Below, piece after piece: positions 1-8,902 of a stretch of 58,376 bases of DNA. Under the pieces are notes generated by a model that had not been told where the DNA came from, ran no database searches, and saw nothing but the letters and a program-made list of their open reading frames with translations. Source of the stretch: Candidatus Tepidiaquacellales bacterium UBA6667 (GTDB lineage: Bacteria; Bacteroidota; Ignavibacteria; Tepidaquicellales; Tepidaquicellaceae); the NCBI GenBank assembly GCA_002455255.1, contig DKKL01000031.1, positions 213,020 to 271,395 of the forward strand, written 5' to 3'. Positions within the stretch are counted from its first letter, which is position 1. The number at the start of each line of letters is the position of its first letter. A program made the position numbers and the translations under genes.

Positions 1-273
1 AATTTTTCCATTATCACAAGCAAAATATTTAACTGATAATAAATCAAAGATTCCATTTATATTATCTGAAATTCCTGATATTATAGGTTGCCAGGGATTA
101 TTTGGATTGGAGGAAAAATAATACAGAGTTCCATTGTTTCCTGCAATGTGAGTTGACCCCACTGTATTCAAATTTTGATTATTACTTGATGAATTAGGAT
201 ACCAGGTATAAACCTGTGAGTTAGAAGTATTTAAAAAAGCGGTTATTAAAATAATTAATATTAATTTGATCAT
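1..273 (-). CDS. Exported protein, N-terminal part (cut by window edge)
   Basis: The minus strand is open from an ATG at 273 to the left edge, giving 91 codons with no stop, so only the N-terminus is visible. The first 20 residues form a signal peptide: MIK, a hydrophobic run (LILIILITAF), then a polar NTSNSQ end, so the product is exported. The mature part contains AGNNGTLYYFS, PWQPIISGIS and ACDNGK. This pattern resembles one blade of BNR/YCF48-type propellers, which are common in T9SS-secreted proteins of this group. That family call is inference; the sorting domain, if any, lies outside the window. It is divergent from the biotin carboxylase across about 157 bp. Confidence 0.6.
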   Translation of the reverse strand, partial: MIKLILIILITAFLNTSNSQVYTWYPNSSSNNQNLNTVGSTHIAGNNGTLYYFSSNPNNPWQPIISGISDNINGIFDLLSVKYFACDNGKI

Positions 274-396
274 AAGGCGTTATAATTTATTAAAAAATAA
301 TTATTTAAATATTTAATTTCCAATTAATTAGAATTCTCACCTAATTTTATTTTAATGACCTAATATTTATAAATTATTATTTATATTTAATTTAGG

Positions 397-404
397 TAAT
401 TTTG
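397..404 (+). promoter_or_regulatory. Candidate TAnnTTTG (-7 type) promoter element for the biotin carboxylase gene
   Basis: TAATTTTG is an exact match to the TAnnTTTG element known for the housekeeping sigma factor of Bacteroidota. It lies 26 bp before the TTG start at 431, which would leave a leader of about 20 bases. There is no clear TTG at the -33 position. Its use in this organism is inferred. Confidence 0.4.
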
Positions 405-430
405 ACCGTATTAATAACAAATGAATAATC

Positions 431-1921
431 TTGCTGAAAAAAATATTAATTGCTAACAGAGGTGAAATTGCAGTTAGAATTATTAACACTGCCAAAGAAT
501 TAGGAATAAAAACTGTAAGTATATATAGTGAGTTTGATAAAAATTCTCTTTTTACAAGATTATCTGATGAATCTTATTATATCGGTAACTCCCCGGCTAC
601 AGAAAGTTACTTAAAAGCGGAATCAATTTTGGATGTTGCAAAAAAAACCGGTTGCGATGGTATACATCCGGGATACGGATTTTTATCTGAAAGAAGTTTT
701 TTTGCAGAGATGTGCGAAAAAGCAAGTGTAAAGTTTATCGGACCTACACATCAGGCAATTGATTTTTTAGGAAGTAAAACTAATGCAAAAAAAATTGCTA
801 CAATTGCAAAAGTTCCAACTGTACCCGGGACTGTAGAACCACTGAGAGATTTTAATGAAGCAATTCAAATTGCAAAAAAAATCGGATATCCTGTTTTGAT
901 AAAAGCGAGTGCAGGTGGTGGCGGAAAGGGTATGAGGGTAGTAAACTCAGAACAGGAAATGGAAAGTCTTTTCACAATGGCACAAAACGAATCTAAAGCT
1001 TCATTTGGCGATGATAAAATTTTTCTTGAAAAATATATTTTAAACCCGCGTCATATTGAATTTCAGATACTTGCAGATGAATATGGAAATGTTGTTCATT
1101 TGGGAGAAAGAGAATGTTCAATGCAAAGAAGACTTCAGAAAGTTATTGAAGAAACTCCATCAGTGAAGATTAATGATTCGCTTAGAAAAGAAATGGGTGA
1201 GTGTGCTGTTAAATTATCAAAAGAAGCAGGTTACTCTAATGCAGGAACGATTGAGTTTATTATTGATGAGTATAATAAATATTATTTTTTAGAGATGAAT
1301 ACGCGATTGCAGGTGGAACATCCCATTACAGAAATGAGAACAGGGCTTGATTTGGTTAAAGAACAGTTAAGAATAGCATCAGGAGAAAAACTCGGTTATA
1401 CTCAGGCAGATATAAAATTTAACGGATATTCTATTGAGTGCAGAATTTGTGCTGAAGATCCCTATAATAATTTTTTACCTTCAACAGGTAAAATAAATTA
1501 TATCAGCAGAGTTTTAGGCAATGGATTAAGAGAAGATACCGGAATTCAGCAAGGAAATGAAATCTCTATATACTATGATTCAATGATAGCAAAATTGATT
1601 TCTTATGCTCCTGAAAGAGAGATGGCAATAGCAAAGATGAAAAGGGGTCTTGAAAATTATTTAATAGATGGTGTGAAAACAAACATATCATTTTTATATC
1701 AATTGTTATGTTCAAAAGAATTTCAAACCGGAGATTATAATACACAATTCATAGAAAAAGAATTTTTAAATAGATTTAATTCAAACAAAAATTCTTTTGA
1801 CAATGTTTATTTAGAAAGTGCGAGTTATATAGATGCTGCCAAGAATAAAATCGGCAAACGGAAAAACGGAATCTCTGAAATTATTAATCTAAATTCATCT
1901 AATTGGAAAAATTTCTCATAA
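431..1921 (+). CDS. accC: Biotin carboxylase subunit (acetyl/propionyl-CoA carboxylase type)
   Basis: This enzyme performs the ATP- and bicarbonate-dependent carboxylation of biotin on its carrier protein, in the cytoplasm. The start is TTG at 431, chosen because it gives the family's usual opening (MLKKILIANRGEIAVRI); no in-frame ATG lies nearby. The biotin carboxylase N-domain covers about residues 1-115. The ATP-grasp domain carries the glycine loop GGGGKGMR at 162-169 and the catalytic EMNTRLQVEHP at 288-298. The C-domain follows, to about 450. At 496 aa it is slightly longer than E. coli AccC. The last 19 bases overlap the biotin carrier gene, so the two are surely co-translated. No carboxyltransferase gene is in the window, so the acyl-CoA or keto-acid substrate cannot be decided; propionyl-CoA or pyruvate carboxylase subunits are alternatives. 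Confidence 0.9.
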   Translation: MLKKILIANRGEIAVRIINTAKELGIKTVSIYSEFDKNSLFTRLSDESYYIGNSPATESYLKAESILDVAKKTGCDGIHPGYGFLSERSFFAEMCEKASVKFIGPTHQAIDFLGSKTNAKKIATIAKVPTVPGTVEPLRDFNEAIQIAKKIGYPVLIKASAGGGGKGMRVVNSEQEMESLFTMAQNESKASFGDDKIFLEKYILNPRHIEFQILADEYGNVVHLGERECSMQRRLQKVIEETPSVKINDSLRKEMGECAVKLSKEAGYSNAGTIEFIIDEYNKYYFLEMNTRLQVEHPITEMRTGLDLVKEQLRIASGEKLGYTQADIKFNGYSIECRICAEDPYNNFLPSTGKINYISRVLGNGLREDTGIQQGNEISIYYDSMIAKLISYAPEREMAIAKMKRGLENYLIDGVKTNISFLYQLLCSKEFQTGDYNTQFIEKEFLNRFNSNKNSFDNVYLESASYIDAAKNKIGKRKNGISEIINLNSSNWKNFS

Positions 1922-2385
1922 ATTCTAAAAATATTTTATTAAATGAATCTGAAATAATTTTTGACGATGAAAAATTCAGTTATGAATTTCAAAAATTATC
2001 TGAAAATCTAAATTTTATCAGAGTAAACGGATATAATTTTATTTTAAACTCAGAAAATGAAAATGGCAGTTTTTATATAAATTATAATGGAAAAAAATTT
2101 GAAGTTGATTGTAAAAACAGCAGAGACTTAATAAGAGAAAAACTTCAAGGCGGCGAGAATAAGAAGAAATATTCTCAGGAAATAAAATCTCCTATGCCGG
2201 GTGCTATCGTGAAAATCACTGTGGAAGAAGGAGTTGAAATTAAAAAAGGTGATGTTCTATTGGTACTTGAAGCAATGAAAATGGAAAATGAGATTAAAGC
2301 AACACACGATTGCAAAGTGAAGAAAATACTTGTAAATGCAAAAGATAATGTTGAAAAAGGTCAGGTGTTAATTATTTTTGAATAA
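1903..2385 (+). CDS. Biotin/lipoyl-binding carrier protein (BCCP-like)
   Basis: This is the biotin-carrying partner of the upstream biotin carboxylase. The C-terminal half (about residues 90-160) is a biotinyl domain: SPMPGAIVKI, then EAMKMENE with the biotin-accepting lysine at residue 126. The first 90 residues resemble the linker domain of propionyl-CoA or oxaloacetate carboxylases (FILNS, YNGKKFEVD) rather than the proline-rich linker of E. coli AccB. At 160 aa it is complete. The start is TTG at 1903, inside the end of the previous gene, and no in-frame ATG precedes the conserved part. The AMKM form favours a carboxylase of the PCC/pyruvate carboxylase type, but the transferase subunit is not visible. 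Confidence 0.88.
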   Translation: MEKFLINSKNILLNESEIIFDDEKFSYEFQKLSENLNFIRVNGYNFILNSENENGSFYINYNGKKFEVDCKNSRDLIREKLQGGENKKKYSQEIKSPMPGAIVKITVEEGVEIKKGDVLLVLEAMKMENEIKATHDCKVKKILVNAKDNVEKGQVLIIFE

Positions 2386-2413
2386 ACCAATTAAAAACCC
2401 ATAAACATATATT

Positions 2414-3421
2414 ATGGATAACAATTTAGACTGGTTACTCGGTATAGCATCTCTATTTGCAGCCGTTATTCCGATGTTCACTTACTTGCTCATCATCTGG
2501 TGGATGGACAGAAATGAACGAGAACCTTTTTGGTTAGTGTTTTTAAATTTCTTTTGGGGTGCAACCGGTGCAATTTTTCTGGCTATAATAGGAAGTCTTA
2601 TTTTTCAGGTACCTCTGAATGTTTTAATTGAAAATGTATCTGATGATAATATTTATGAACTTATGGATTTATCAGGTGCTATAATTACAGCACCTATTGT
2701 TGAAGAATTTACAAAAGGATTTTTTCTGGTTCTTATGTCTATGACAAAAAGATTTGATGGAGTAGTTGACGGAGTAGTTTATGGTGGAGCTATAGGGTTA
2801 GGATTTGGGATGACTGAAAACTTTATGTACTTTCTTTTTTACGGAACAACACCTATTGATTGGATTTTTATTGTAATAGTGAGAACGTTATTTTCGGCAG
2901 TAATGCATTGTCTTGCTCAGGCATCATTCGGAGCATTTCTTGGATATGCCAAATTTAAACCTGCTATATTTAAATTTATTTTAATTCCTGCAGGATATTT
3001 ATTAGCAGTATTTTTACATTTCGTTTGGAATTTAACGGTTAGTTTTGAAGGTTCATATTTTATAGGTTTCGCATTTTTAATTATATACTTCTTTGCATTG
3101 CTTGCTGTGTTTCAGATTGCTCTTTACCTTGAAAGTAAAACAATACATAAAGAGCTTATGGATGAAGCAATTAACGGTGTAATACCTGATGAACATATTA
3201 ATTATTTGCCATATGTAACAAAGCGGTTTAAAAAGGGTTGGTTACCGGCAGGTGTAAATCAAAAAGAATACGTAAAACTTTCAATAAAACTTGCATTAAG
3301 AAAATACCAGTATAAAAATGTTTCTTCAAGAAAACAAATTTCATATTTAAAGGATATTGAAATCCATAGATATAGGATACAGATGTTATTTTATAACGCC
3401 GGTATTCCTTATAAATCCTGA
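2414..3421 (+). CDS. PrsW family intramembrane metalloprotease
   Basis: This is a polytopic inner-membrane protein of 335 aa. It has the PrsW/Abi-type active-site motifs: two glutamates in VEEFTKG (E97, E98), ENF (E135, N136) after a glycine-rich segment (GGAIGLGFGMT), and a histidine in MHCLAQASFGAFLGY (H165). The family includes B. subtilis PrsW, which cleaves an anti-sigma factor in the membrane, and uncharacterised relatives. The last 90 residues are soluble and basic. It follows the carrier gene by 28 bases. No anti-sigma or sigma gene is adjacent, so the substrate is unknown. The family call is firm, but activity is inferred from the motifs alone. Confidence 0.82.
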   Translation: MDNNLDWLLGIASLFAAVIPMFTYLLIIWWMDRNEREPFWLVFLNFFWGATGAIFLAIIGSLIFQVPLNVLIENVSDDNIYELMDLSGAIITAPIVEEFTKGFFLVLMSMTKRFDGVVDGVVYGGAIGLGFGMTENFMYFLFYGTTPIDWIFIVIVRTLFSAVMHCLAQASFGAFLGYAKFKPAIFKFILIPAGYLLAVFLHFVWNLTVSFEGSYFIGFAFLIIYFFALLAVFQIALYLESKTIHKELMDEAINGVIPDEHINYLPYVTKRFKKGWLPAGVNQKEYVKLSIKLALRKYQYKNVSSRKQISYLKDIEIHRYRIQMLFYNAGIPYKS

Positions 3422-3442
3422 ATATAACGGGATTTAAATTTA

Positions 3443-4675
3443 ATGATAAGAGCAAATCTTAAAAACCTTTCATATCAGACAATAGCCCAGATTATACCGC
3501 GGGCTATGATGTTTATATTCACTTTTTATCTTGCCCGTATTTTAGGTTCCGAAGAATATGGTAAATATGATTTTGCCTTATCTTTCGGATATTTAATCGG
3601 AGTTTTTTATGAATTAGGCGGAAACATAATAATCACTAAACATGTAGCTCGGGGATTATTTTCAAGTTTTTATTATTCTTTAAAATTCCGAATTATTACC
3701 ATCTTTTCAACAATTGCCATAACATTTATAATTTTATATTCATTCAATTTATACAGTGGAAATTTAACAAATATACTGTATGCTATGGCAGGTATTGCAT
3801 TCAGCTCTCTAATGAATTTATATTTTGCATTTTTCAGAGGGGTTAAGCGAATGAACTTTGAAGCAGTGGTTTTAATTATTCAAAAAATAATTTTCATTGT
3901 TATTACCTTTATATTAATTTCTTCATCTTTAACTTCTTCGTCTGTTTTGATTTCATTTTTGATAAGTATGATGATTTCCTATTTGATTATATTTATGATA
4001 TTTGGATTTGAAAAAAACAAATATGACTTTAAAAGTAATGATAAAAAAATTGCTTTAAAAGATTATATGAAAGATATAATGAGTTTAGCGTTAATTGAAG
4101 TTTTTTCAATAATATATTTCAGGGTTACGCAGATAATTCTTGAATCATTTATGGGGTATAATGCAGTAGGTGTTTATGGTGCTTCATATAAATTTATTGA
4201 AGTATTCACTAATATACCTGCAATATTGATGATAGTATTGTTTCCAAATTTTGCGAAACTTGCAGTAGAAAATATCAGCGAATTTAAAAAAGGATTTAAT
4301 AAAGTTTTAAAAATACTTATTCTTCTTGGTATTGGTGCGGTGAGTATCTGTTGGATTTTTGGAGAAATGTTTTTTGAATTGCTCGGTGAAGATTACTCAG
4401 GAGCGTATATTGTGTTAAGATATATGACACCGGCTTTATTAATTATCTATCCAAATTATCTATTAACTCAATCAATGATAGCACTTGATAAAAACATCAA
4501 ATATGCTTTTGTGTTATTTTCGGTATTAATTTTAAACATATTGATAGGTATTCTAATAGTCCCACAGTTTGGAGTTTATGGGTCAGCATTATCAGTCGGT
4601 GTTTGCGAAATTATAATTTTTATTTCTACATTTTATCTTATAAATAAAGAATTGAAAACAAGAATTGCCGGATAA
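3443..4675 (+). CDS. Oligosaccharide flippase family protein (Wzx/MATE-like)
   Basis: The product is a 410-aa membrane protein with about 12 hydrophobic segments and the family's typical N-terminus: SYQTIAQIIPRAMMFIFTF, then ARILGSEEYGKYDFA. Proteins of this type flip undecaprenyl-linked sugars across the inner membrane. It opens a run of four tightly overlapped genes (flippase, GT9, O-antigen ligase, GT9), which supports a role in surface polysaccharide or LPS assembly. It starts at an ATG without a Shine-Dalgarno sequence, 21 bases after the PrsW gene. Its end overlaps the next gene by 11 bases. The exported substrate cannot be deduced. Confidence 0.82.
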   Translation: MIRANLKNLSYQTIAQIIPRAMMFIFTFYLARILGSEEYGKYDFALSFGYLIGVFYELGGNIIITKHVARGLFSSFYYSLKFRIITIFSTIAITFIILYSFNLYSGNLTNILYAMAGIAFSSLMNLYFAFFRGVKRMNFEAVVLIIQKIIFIVITFILISSSLTSSSVLISFLISMMISYLIIFMIFGFEKNKYDFKSNDKKIALKDYMKDIMSLALIEVFSIIYFRVTQIILESFMGYNAVGVYGASYKFIEVFTNIPAILMIVLFPNFAKLAVENISEFKKGFNKVLKILILLGIGAVSICWIFGEMFFELLGEDYSGAYIVLRYMTPALLIIYPNYLLTQSMIALDKNIKYAFVLFSVLILNILIGILIVPQFGVYGSALSVGVCEIIIFISTFYLINKELKTRIAG

Positions 4676-5918
4676 ACATAAAATATCATTTCGGTTAAAA
4701 CTTCACAGAGCTAAGAACAAACCACTATTCAGAGTTTTTGATAATATTATTTCAAAAATTAAGCCACCAAAAAAATTTAAAGGAATCCCAAAAATAATTT
4801 TATTTATCAGGAATGACAGAATTGGTGATGCAATGGTTACATTGCCAATACTCAGAGATTTAAAATTAAACTATCCTGAATTAAAAATTGATGTTTTGAT
4901 TTCGAAAAGGAATGAATTTTTATTCAATAACTTAAAATATGTTGATGATACAATAATATTTTCTCCTGATGGTTGGGAAAGGGAAAATCTGCCAAAATTT
5001 CCATATAAATTATTTTTTATCGGGCACATAATTCAGTTTATACAATTTTATCTTATTCCTTCTTTATTCGACCACAAATTTAAGGAAGATATTAGAAATC
5101 TGAAAAACAGGAAATATGATGCTGCAATTGATCTTGTTGGTTCGAGGAGATATATTTTTCTTTCAAAAAGTATAAGTAAGTTTACGGTTGGTTCTAAGGT
5201 ATTTGGTTTGTTTTGGTTATACTCAAATTATATCAATACAAACTGGGTATCAAATGATGATAAAGATTTTATGACTAAAAAGATTGAAGATGCGATGACG
5301 AGTGCGTTCGATTTCGAATTTATTAAAAGAGATAAATCTGAACCTTTGATAGAGCAAAAGCCACCGATTAACAACAAAGAATTTAAGTTTTTTATCCATT
5401 TAGGCGGCTCAGAATTTAGAAAATTTAATCCTGAAAAAGAATTAGAATTAATTAAAAGTTTAAGCAATGAAAAACTTTTAGTAACTGATGGATATGGAAC
5501 AGATAATTTTTTAAACATCCAAAAAAAACTTTCAGAAAATCAGAATGTTAAATTTAAATTATACAATAAAATTACAGATATACTTGAAGACATTTCAAAA
5601 TGTGAATACTTAATATGTTATGATGGCGGGCAGGCACACTATTTAAGCCAATATATAAAAACTATCATAATTTTTGGTTCAGGTTCAATGAATTTATGGA
5701 AACCCTATGAATTTGAAGAATATGAATTATTAAAAAAATTTGATAATGGAGTTATTGCTATCAAAAGCAAAGGAGAATTTGGACACATTGCAATACACAG
5801 ACCAATGTGGTGTAACCCTTGCTTTGATATTGGATGTGAGTTAAAACCCTGTATTGATACAATCAGAATTGATGATATAAAATTTGTAATCGATAATTAT
5901 ATGACAAAAAACAGATGA
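4665..5918 (+). CDS. Glycosyltransferase family 9 (heptosyltransferase-like)
   Basis: This is a likely cytoplasmic, membrane-associated sugar transferase of lipooligosaccharide or O-glycan synthesis. GT9 features visible are IRNDRIGDAMVTLPILRDL in the N-terminal domain, a HLGGSEFRKFNPEKE segment opening the second Rossmann domain, and the acceptor/donor region CYDGGQAHYLSQ followed by FGSG. A cysteine cluster near the C-terminus (MWCNPCFDIGCELKPC) is shared with other GT9 proteins of this lineage. At 417 aa it is longer than E. coli WaaC/WaaF, partly from a basic 40-residue N-terminal extension. TTG at 4665 is the start; it lies inside the flippase gene and no ATG is available before the domain. 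ATGA joins it to the next gene. Confidence 0.8.
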   Translation: MPDKHKISFRLKLHRAKNKPLFRVFDNIISKIKPPKKFKGIPKIILFIRNDRIGDAMVTLPILRDLKLNYPELKIDVLISKRNEFLFNNLKYVDDTIIFSPDGWERENLPKFPYKLFFIGHIIQFIQFYLIPSLFDHKFKEDIRNLKNRKYDAAIDLVGSRRYIFLSKSISKFTVGSKVFGLFWLYSNYINTNWVSNDDKDFMTKKIEDAMTSAFDFEFIKRDKSEPLIEQKPPINNKEFKFFIHLGGSEFRKFNPEKELELIKSLSNEKLLVTDGYGTDNFLNIQKKLSENQNVKFKLYNKITDILEDISKCEYLICYDGGQAHYLSQYIKTIIIFGSGSMNLWKPYEFEEYELLKKFDNGVIAIKSKGEFGHIAIHRPMWCNPCFDIGCELKPCIDTIRIDDIKFVIDNYMTKNR

Positions 5919-7234
5919 AAAAAGAAAATGCAATATTAATGTTTAAAATTGCTTGGTTATATTTTCTTATAATTAATATTGCAGAAATTAGTTTTCAAAA
6001 TAAACCTGATTTTATTCCATTTATAAATTTTGCTAACATTCCGTATCTGAAATATGCACCGTTTCTTTTGCTTACAATTCTTGTAGTTCCTTTTAAGATA
6101 TTCAGAAGAATTTTTGAAAATAAGTTTTTAAAATCAATATTTAGTTTACTGTTAATTTTAGCTGTTTATTCTTTTTTCATAGGAATATATTCGGCACATC
6201 CGGGAGTTGCGAGGTATAACTCATCCCGAATAACATTTTTTATTCTTGTATTACTTCTTGTAATAGCAGTCTATTATTCATACCCTAAAATTTCAGAGTT
6301 TATATTAAAATCATTTTTGTTTTCATCATTAATTGTTCTTGCAGGTTCAATTTTTGATTTTTACTCGCCTGATTTTCATCAAGTATTGAAAAACAACTTT
6401 GGCAGACCGGATGCAATGAATTCTTTTATGAAGATTGGAAGTGAAACATTTATGAGACCTATGGGATTTATAACTGATGCAAATCTAACAGCATTTTTTG
6501 TTGCCTTTTCAATGTTGCTTATGCTTGTTAATAATGAATTATTTAAAAGTAAAATTTTAAGAATATTTTATTATTTTATTTCCTCTTATGTCTTCGGAAT
6601 GCTCGCTTCCAGAGGTGCTTTACTAATTGTTATTTTTTCTGTTACAGTATTTTTTATAGCAAAACTTGTTACAAAAAAAGAACTGTATCTTTTTTTATTA
6701 TTATTTATAATTGGACAGGTTATCACTCCACAAACTCAGGCAAGAATAGAACAACTATTTAACCCGAAAACTATCAATGAAGAGTTTGAAGTAGGAAGAC
6801 CTGTTATTTGGAAAGCATCTTTTGAATTATTCAAACTTAATCCGTTATTCGGAGCAGGGCCGGGTAATTTTTTTGAAGTAAGTGATATTTATATCAGAAA
6901 AATTCTTGAGAATAAAAAAGATTTAAATATTACTAATCCTGAGGCTTCTAATTACCATAAAATAGATAAATATAATCCACATAATATATTTTTAGTGATG
7001 GCAACCGAAACAGGTATTATTGGTTTAATAATTTTTCTTATGCTGCTTATAGTAATATTCAATTATTACAGAAAATCCGGTTATCTTTTATCTATTATTT
7101 TCCTGATAAATATATTAATAGTTTCATTTGTATCTAACTATGCACCTTATTATAAAATTTATTTAATTATCTGTATTGTATTTTTTGTTTTATCTATGGA
7201 TAATATGAAAATAAAAAGAGTTGATGAAAATTGA
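5915..7234 (+). CDS. O-antigen ligase / polymerase family membrane protein
   Basis: The product is a 439-aa membrane protein with roughly 11-12 hydrophobic segments and a long periplasmic-type loop in the second half. The Wzy_C signature is present: GAGPGNFFEV and later PHNIFLVMATETGIIGLIIF. Family members either transfer finished O-antigen to lipid A-core (WaaL) or polymerise repeat units (Wzy), and sequence reading cannot separate these. It starts at an ATG overlapping the previous stop (ATGA) and ends inside the next gene, so it is co-translated with the flanking GT9 genes. Confidence 0.8.
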   Translation: MKKENAILMFKIAWLYFLIINIAEISFQNKPDFIPFINFANIPYLKYAPFLLLTILVVPFKIFRRIFENKFLKSIFSLLLILAVYSFFIGIYSAHPGVARYNSSRITFFILVLLLVIAVYYSYPKISEFILKSFLFSSLIVLAGSIFDFYSPDFHQVLKNNFGRPDAMNSFMKIGSETFMRPMGFITDANLTAFFVAFSMLLMLVNNELFKSKILRIFYYFISSYVFGMLASRGALLIVIFSVTVFFIAKLVTKKELYLFLLLFIIGQVITPQTQARIEQLFNPKTINEEFEVGRPVIWKASFELFKLNPLFGAGPGNFFEVSDIYIRKILENKKDLNITNPEASNYHKIDKYNPHNIFLVMATETGIIGLIIFLMLLIVIFNYYRKSGYLLSIIFLINILIVSFVSNYAPYYKIYLIICIVFFVLSMDNMKIKRVDEN

Positions 7235-8306
7235 GAATGTAAATAAAATTTTAGTTGCGAAACTATGTTGCTTAGGCGATTTAGTTTTCATTACTCCGGC
7301 AATTTTGAAATTGAAAGAAAAATTTCCAAATGCAGAATTTACATTTTTATATTCTGACTGGGTTAAAAATTTAATTCCTTTTTTACCGGCAATCGATAAA
7401 TCTATAAATGCAGGTGATGTTTATGAAAAAAATAAAATAAAACTTGTAATTAATTCATTTAAACTCATAAAAAAATTAAGAAAAGAAAAATTTGATCTTG
7501 TATTGTCCGGACACAGGAATAAACTATTCGGTTGGTTATTTAAAAATTCAAATATAAAATACAGAATAGGGTTTAACGGAATTCCAGGTTATAATATTAC
7601 TGACGAGTTTGATGAGAACATTCCTGAAACTTCCCGATACATAAAACTTCTTTATAAAGCAGGAATAGTTAATCAGTTCTGTGAAACAGGATACCCTGTG
7701 AAATTAAATCGCATTAACAAAGATTCTAAAATTAACTCCGAATATGACCCATCAATGAGAAAAGTAATCGGAATTTTTCCATTTGGCGGTATAAATCCCG
7801 GAACTAATATGTTGATCAAGAGATGGGAATTTGAAAAATATATAAAACTAATTGACCTTTTAAAAAACAAATATAAAATTATTTTTTTCGAAGGAAAAGA
7901 ACCCGGAGAAAAAATTAACGTAAAGATTGATGATGTTGAAATTACTGAAATATTTATGAATAAAATTATGAATTGTAATTATTTTATAAGTAACGATACT
8001 GGAACAATGCATATAGCTGCCGGGTTTGGAGTTCACACAATCAGTATCTTTGGACCAACAGACCCTAACATACTTGCACCGGTTTCTGGGTTTGGCGTTA
8101 CTCATAAATTTATTTGGAATAAAACAGTTTGTGCTCCTTGTTATACACCGATAACAGCTATAGAAAAACATAACAAGAAATATTGGGATGGAAATACGTT
8201 TAAATGTTATATGGGAGATAACAGGTGTATGAGTGAATTAGAAGTTCAAAGAGTTTATGAGGAAATTTCTGAATTTATAAAAGAAACTTCAAAGGCAGAT
8301 ATATAA
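7224..8306 (+). CDS. Glycosyltransferase family 9 (second heptosyltransferase-like protein)
   Basis: This second GT9 enzyme of the locus has about 360 aa. It has LVAKLCCLGDLVFITPAIL at the N-terminus, FPFGGINPGTNMLIKRWE at the start of the second domain, and the well-conserved SNDTGTMHIAAGFG followed by IFGPTDPN. The C-terminal cysteines (CAPCYTP, then FKCYMGDNRCM) match the ADP-heptose:LPS heptosyltransferase group better than the first GT9 gene does. A TTG immediately precedes the ATG at 7224; I choose the ATG. The gene overlaps the ligase gene by 11 bases and shares TAATG with nadD. Donor and acceptor sugars are unknown. Confidence 0.82.
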   Translation: MKIENVNKILVAKLCCLGDLVFITPAILKLKEKFPNAEFTFLYSDWVKNLIPFLPAIDKSINAGDVYEKNKIKLVINSFKLIKKLRKEKFDLVLSGHRNKLFGWLFKNSNIKYRIGFNGIPGYNITDEFDENIPETSRYIKLLYKAGIVNQFCETGYPVKLNRINKDSKINSEYDPSMRKVIGIFPFGGINPGTNMLIKRWEFEKYIKLIDLLKNKYKIIFFEGKEPGEKINVKIDDVEITEIFMNKIMNCNYFISNDTGTMHIAAGFGVHTISIFGPTDPNILAPVSGFGVTHKFIWNKTVCAPCYTPITAIEKHNKKYWDGNTFKCYMGDNRCMSELEVQRVYEEISEFIKETSKADI

Positions 8307-8902
8307 TGAAACGAATTGGTATCTTCGGAGGTACTTTTAACCCACCTCATATAGGTCATTCAATAATTGCTGACGATGTTCGGGAACAAATGCACCTTGA
8401 TAAAATATTATTTATTCCCTCGGGAATTCATCCTTTAAAAGAAGGGAACAAATTGATGGCAACTCCGGAGCAACGATATGAAATGGCGAATCTTGCATTC
8501 GGTGACAATAAATATTTTGAAGTTTCTGATATTGAAGTGAAAAATAAAACAGAAAAATCATATACCGTAGATACGCTTATAAAACTCAAAGAACTTTATA
8601 AAGAAGAATTCGTAAACTTATATCTGATACTATCTACAGATAATCTGATTGAATTTCCCAAATGGAAGACACCTGAAAAATTATTTTTACTTTCAGAGGT
8701 TATCTGTGTGAACAGACCGGGATTTTTAATTAATGATGTGAATATTGAATATTCTCAAAGGGTAAAATATTTAAGTGTGCTTAATTTAGAAATATCATCA
8801 ACCATAATAAGAGAGCATATAAGATTTAAAAAATCAATTAAATATCTTGTAAATCCTGAAGTGGAAAATTATATATATAAAAATAAACTATATAAAATAT
8901 GA
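8306..8902 (+). CDS. nadD: Nicotinate-nucleotide adenylyltransferase
   Basis: This enzyme transfers AMP from ATP to nicotinate mononucleotide in NAD synthesis. It carries the nucleotidyltransferase signature GGTFNPPHIGH at residues 9-19 and the C-terminal SSTIIRE (ISSTxIR) motif. At 198 aa it has the normal NadD length. The TAATG overlap with the upstream GT9 gene and ATGA overlap with the downstream Yip1-like gene make it part of the same transcription unit, although its role is unrelated to glycans. Confidence 0.93.
   Translation: MKRIGIFGGTFNPPHIGHSIIADDVREQMHLDKILFIPSGIHPLKEGNKLMATPEQRYEMANLAFGDNKYFEVSDIEVKNKTEKSYTVDTLIKLKELYKEEFVNLYLILSTDNLIEFPKWKTPEKLFLLSEVICVNRPGFLINDVNIEYSQRVKYLSVLNLEISSTIIREHIRFKKSIKYLVNPEVENYIYKNKLYKI

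Noticed and set aside
421..456. Eleven-codon ORF starting ATG AAT AAT just before the biotin carboxylase start
   Set aside because: It overlaps the TTG start in another frame and is too short to judge; it could be a leader peptide, but nothing in its sequence (no run of one amino acid, no hairpin) supports attenuation.
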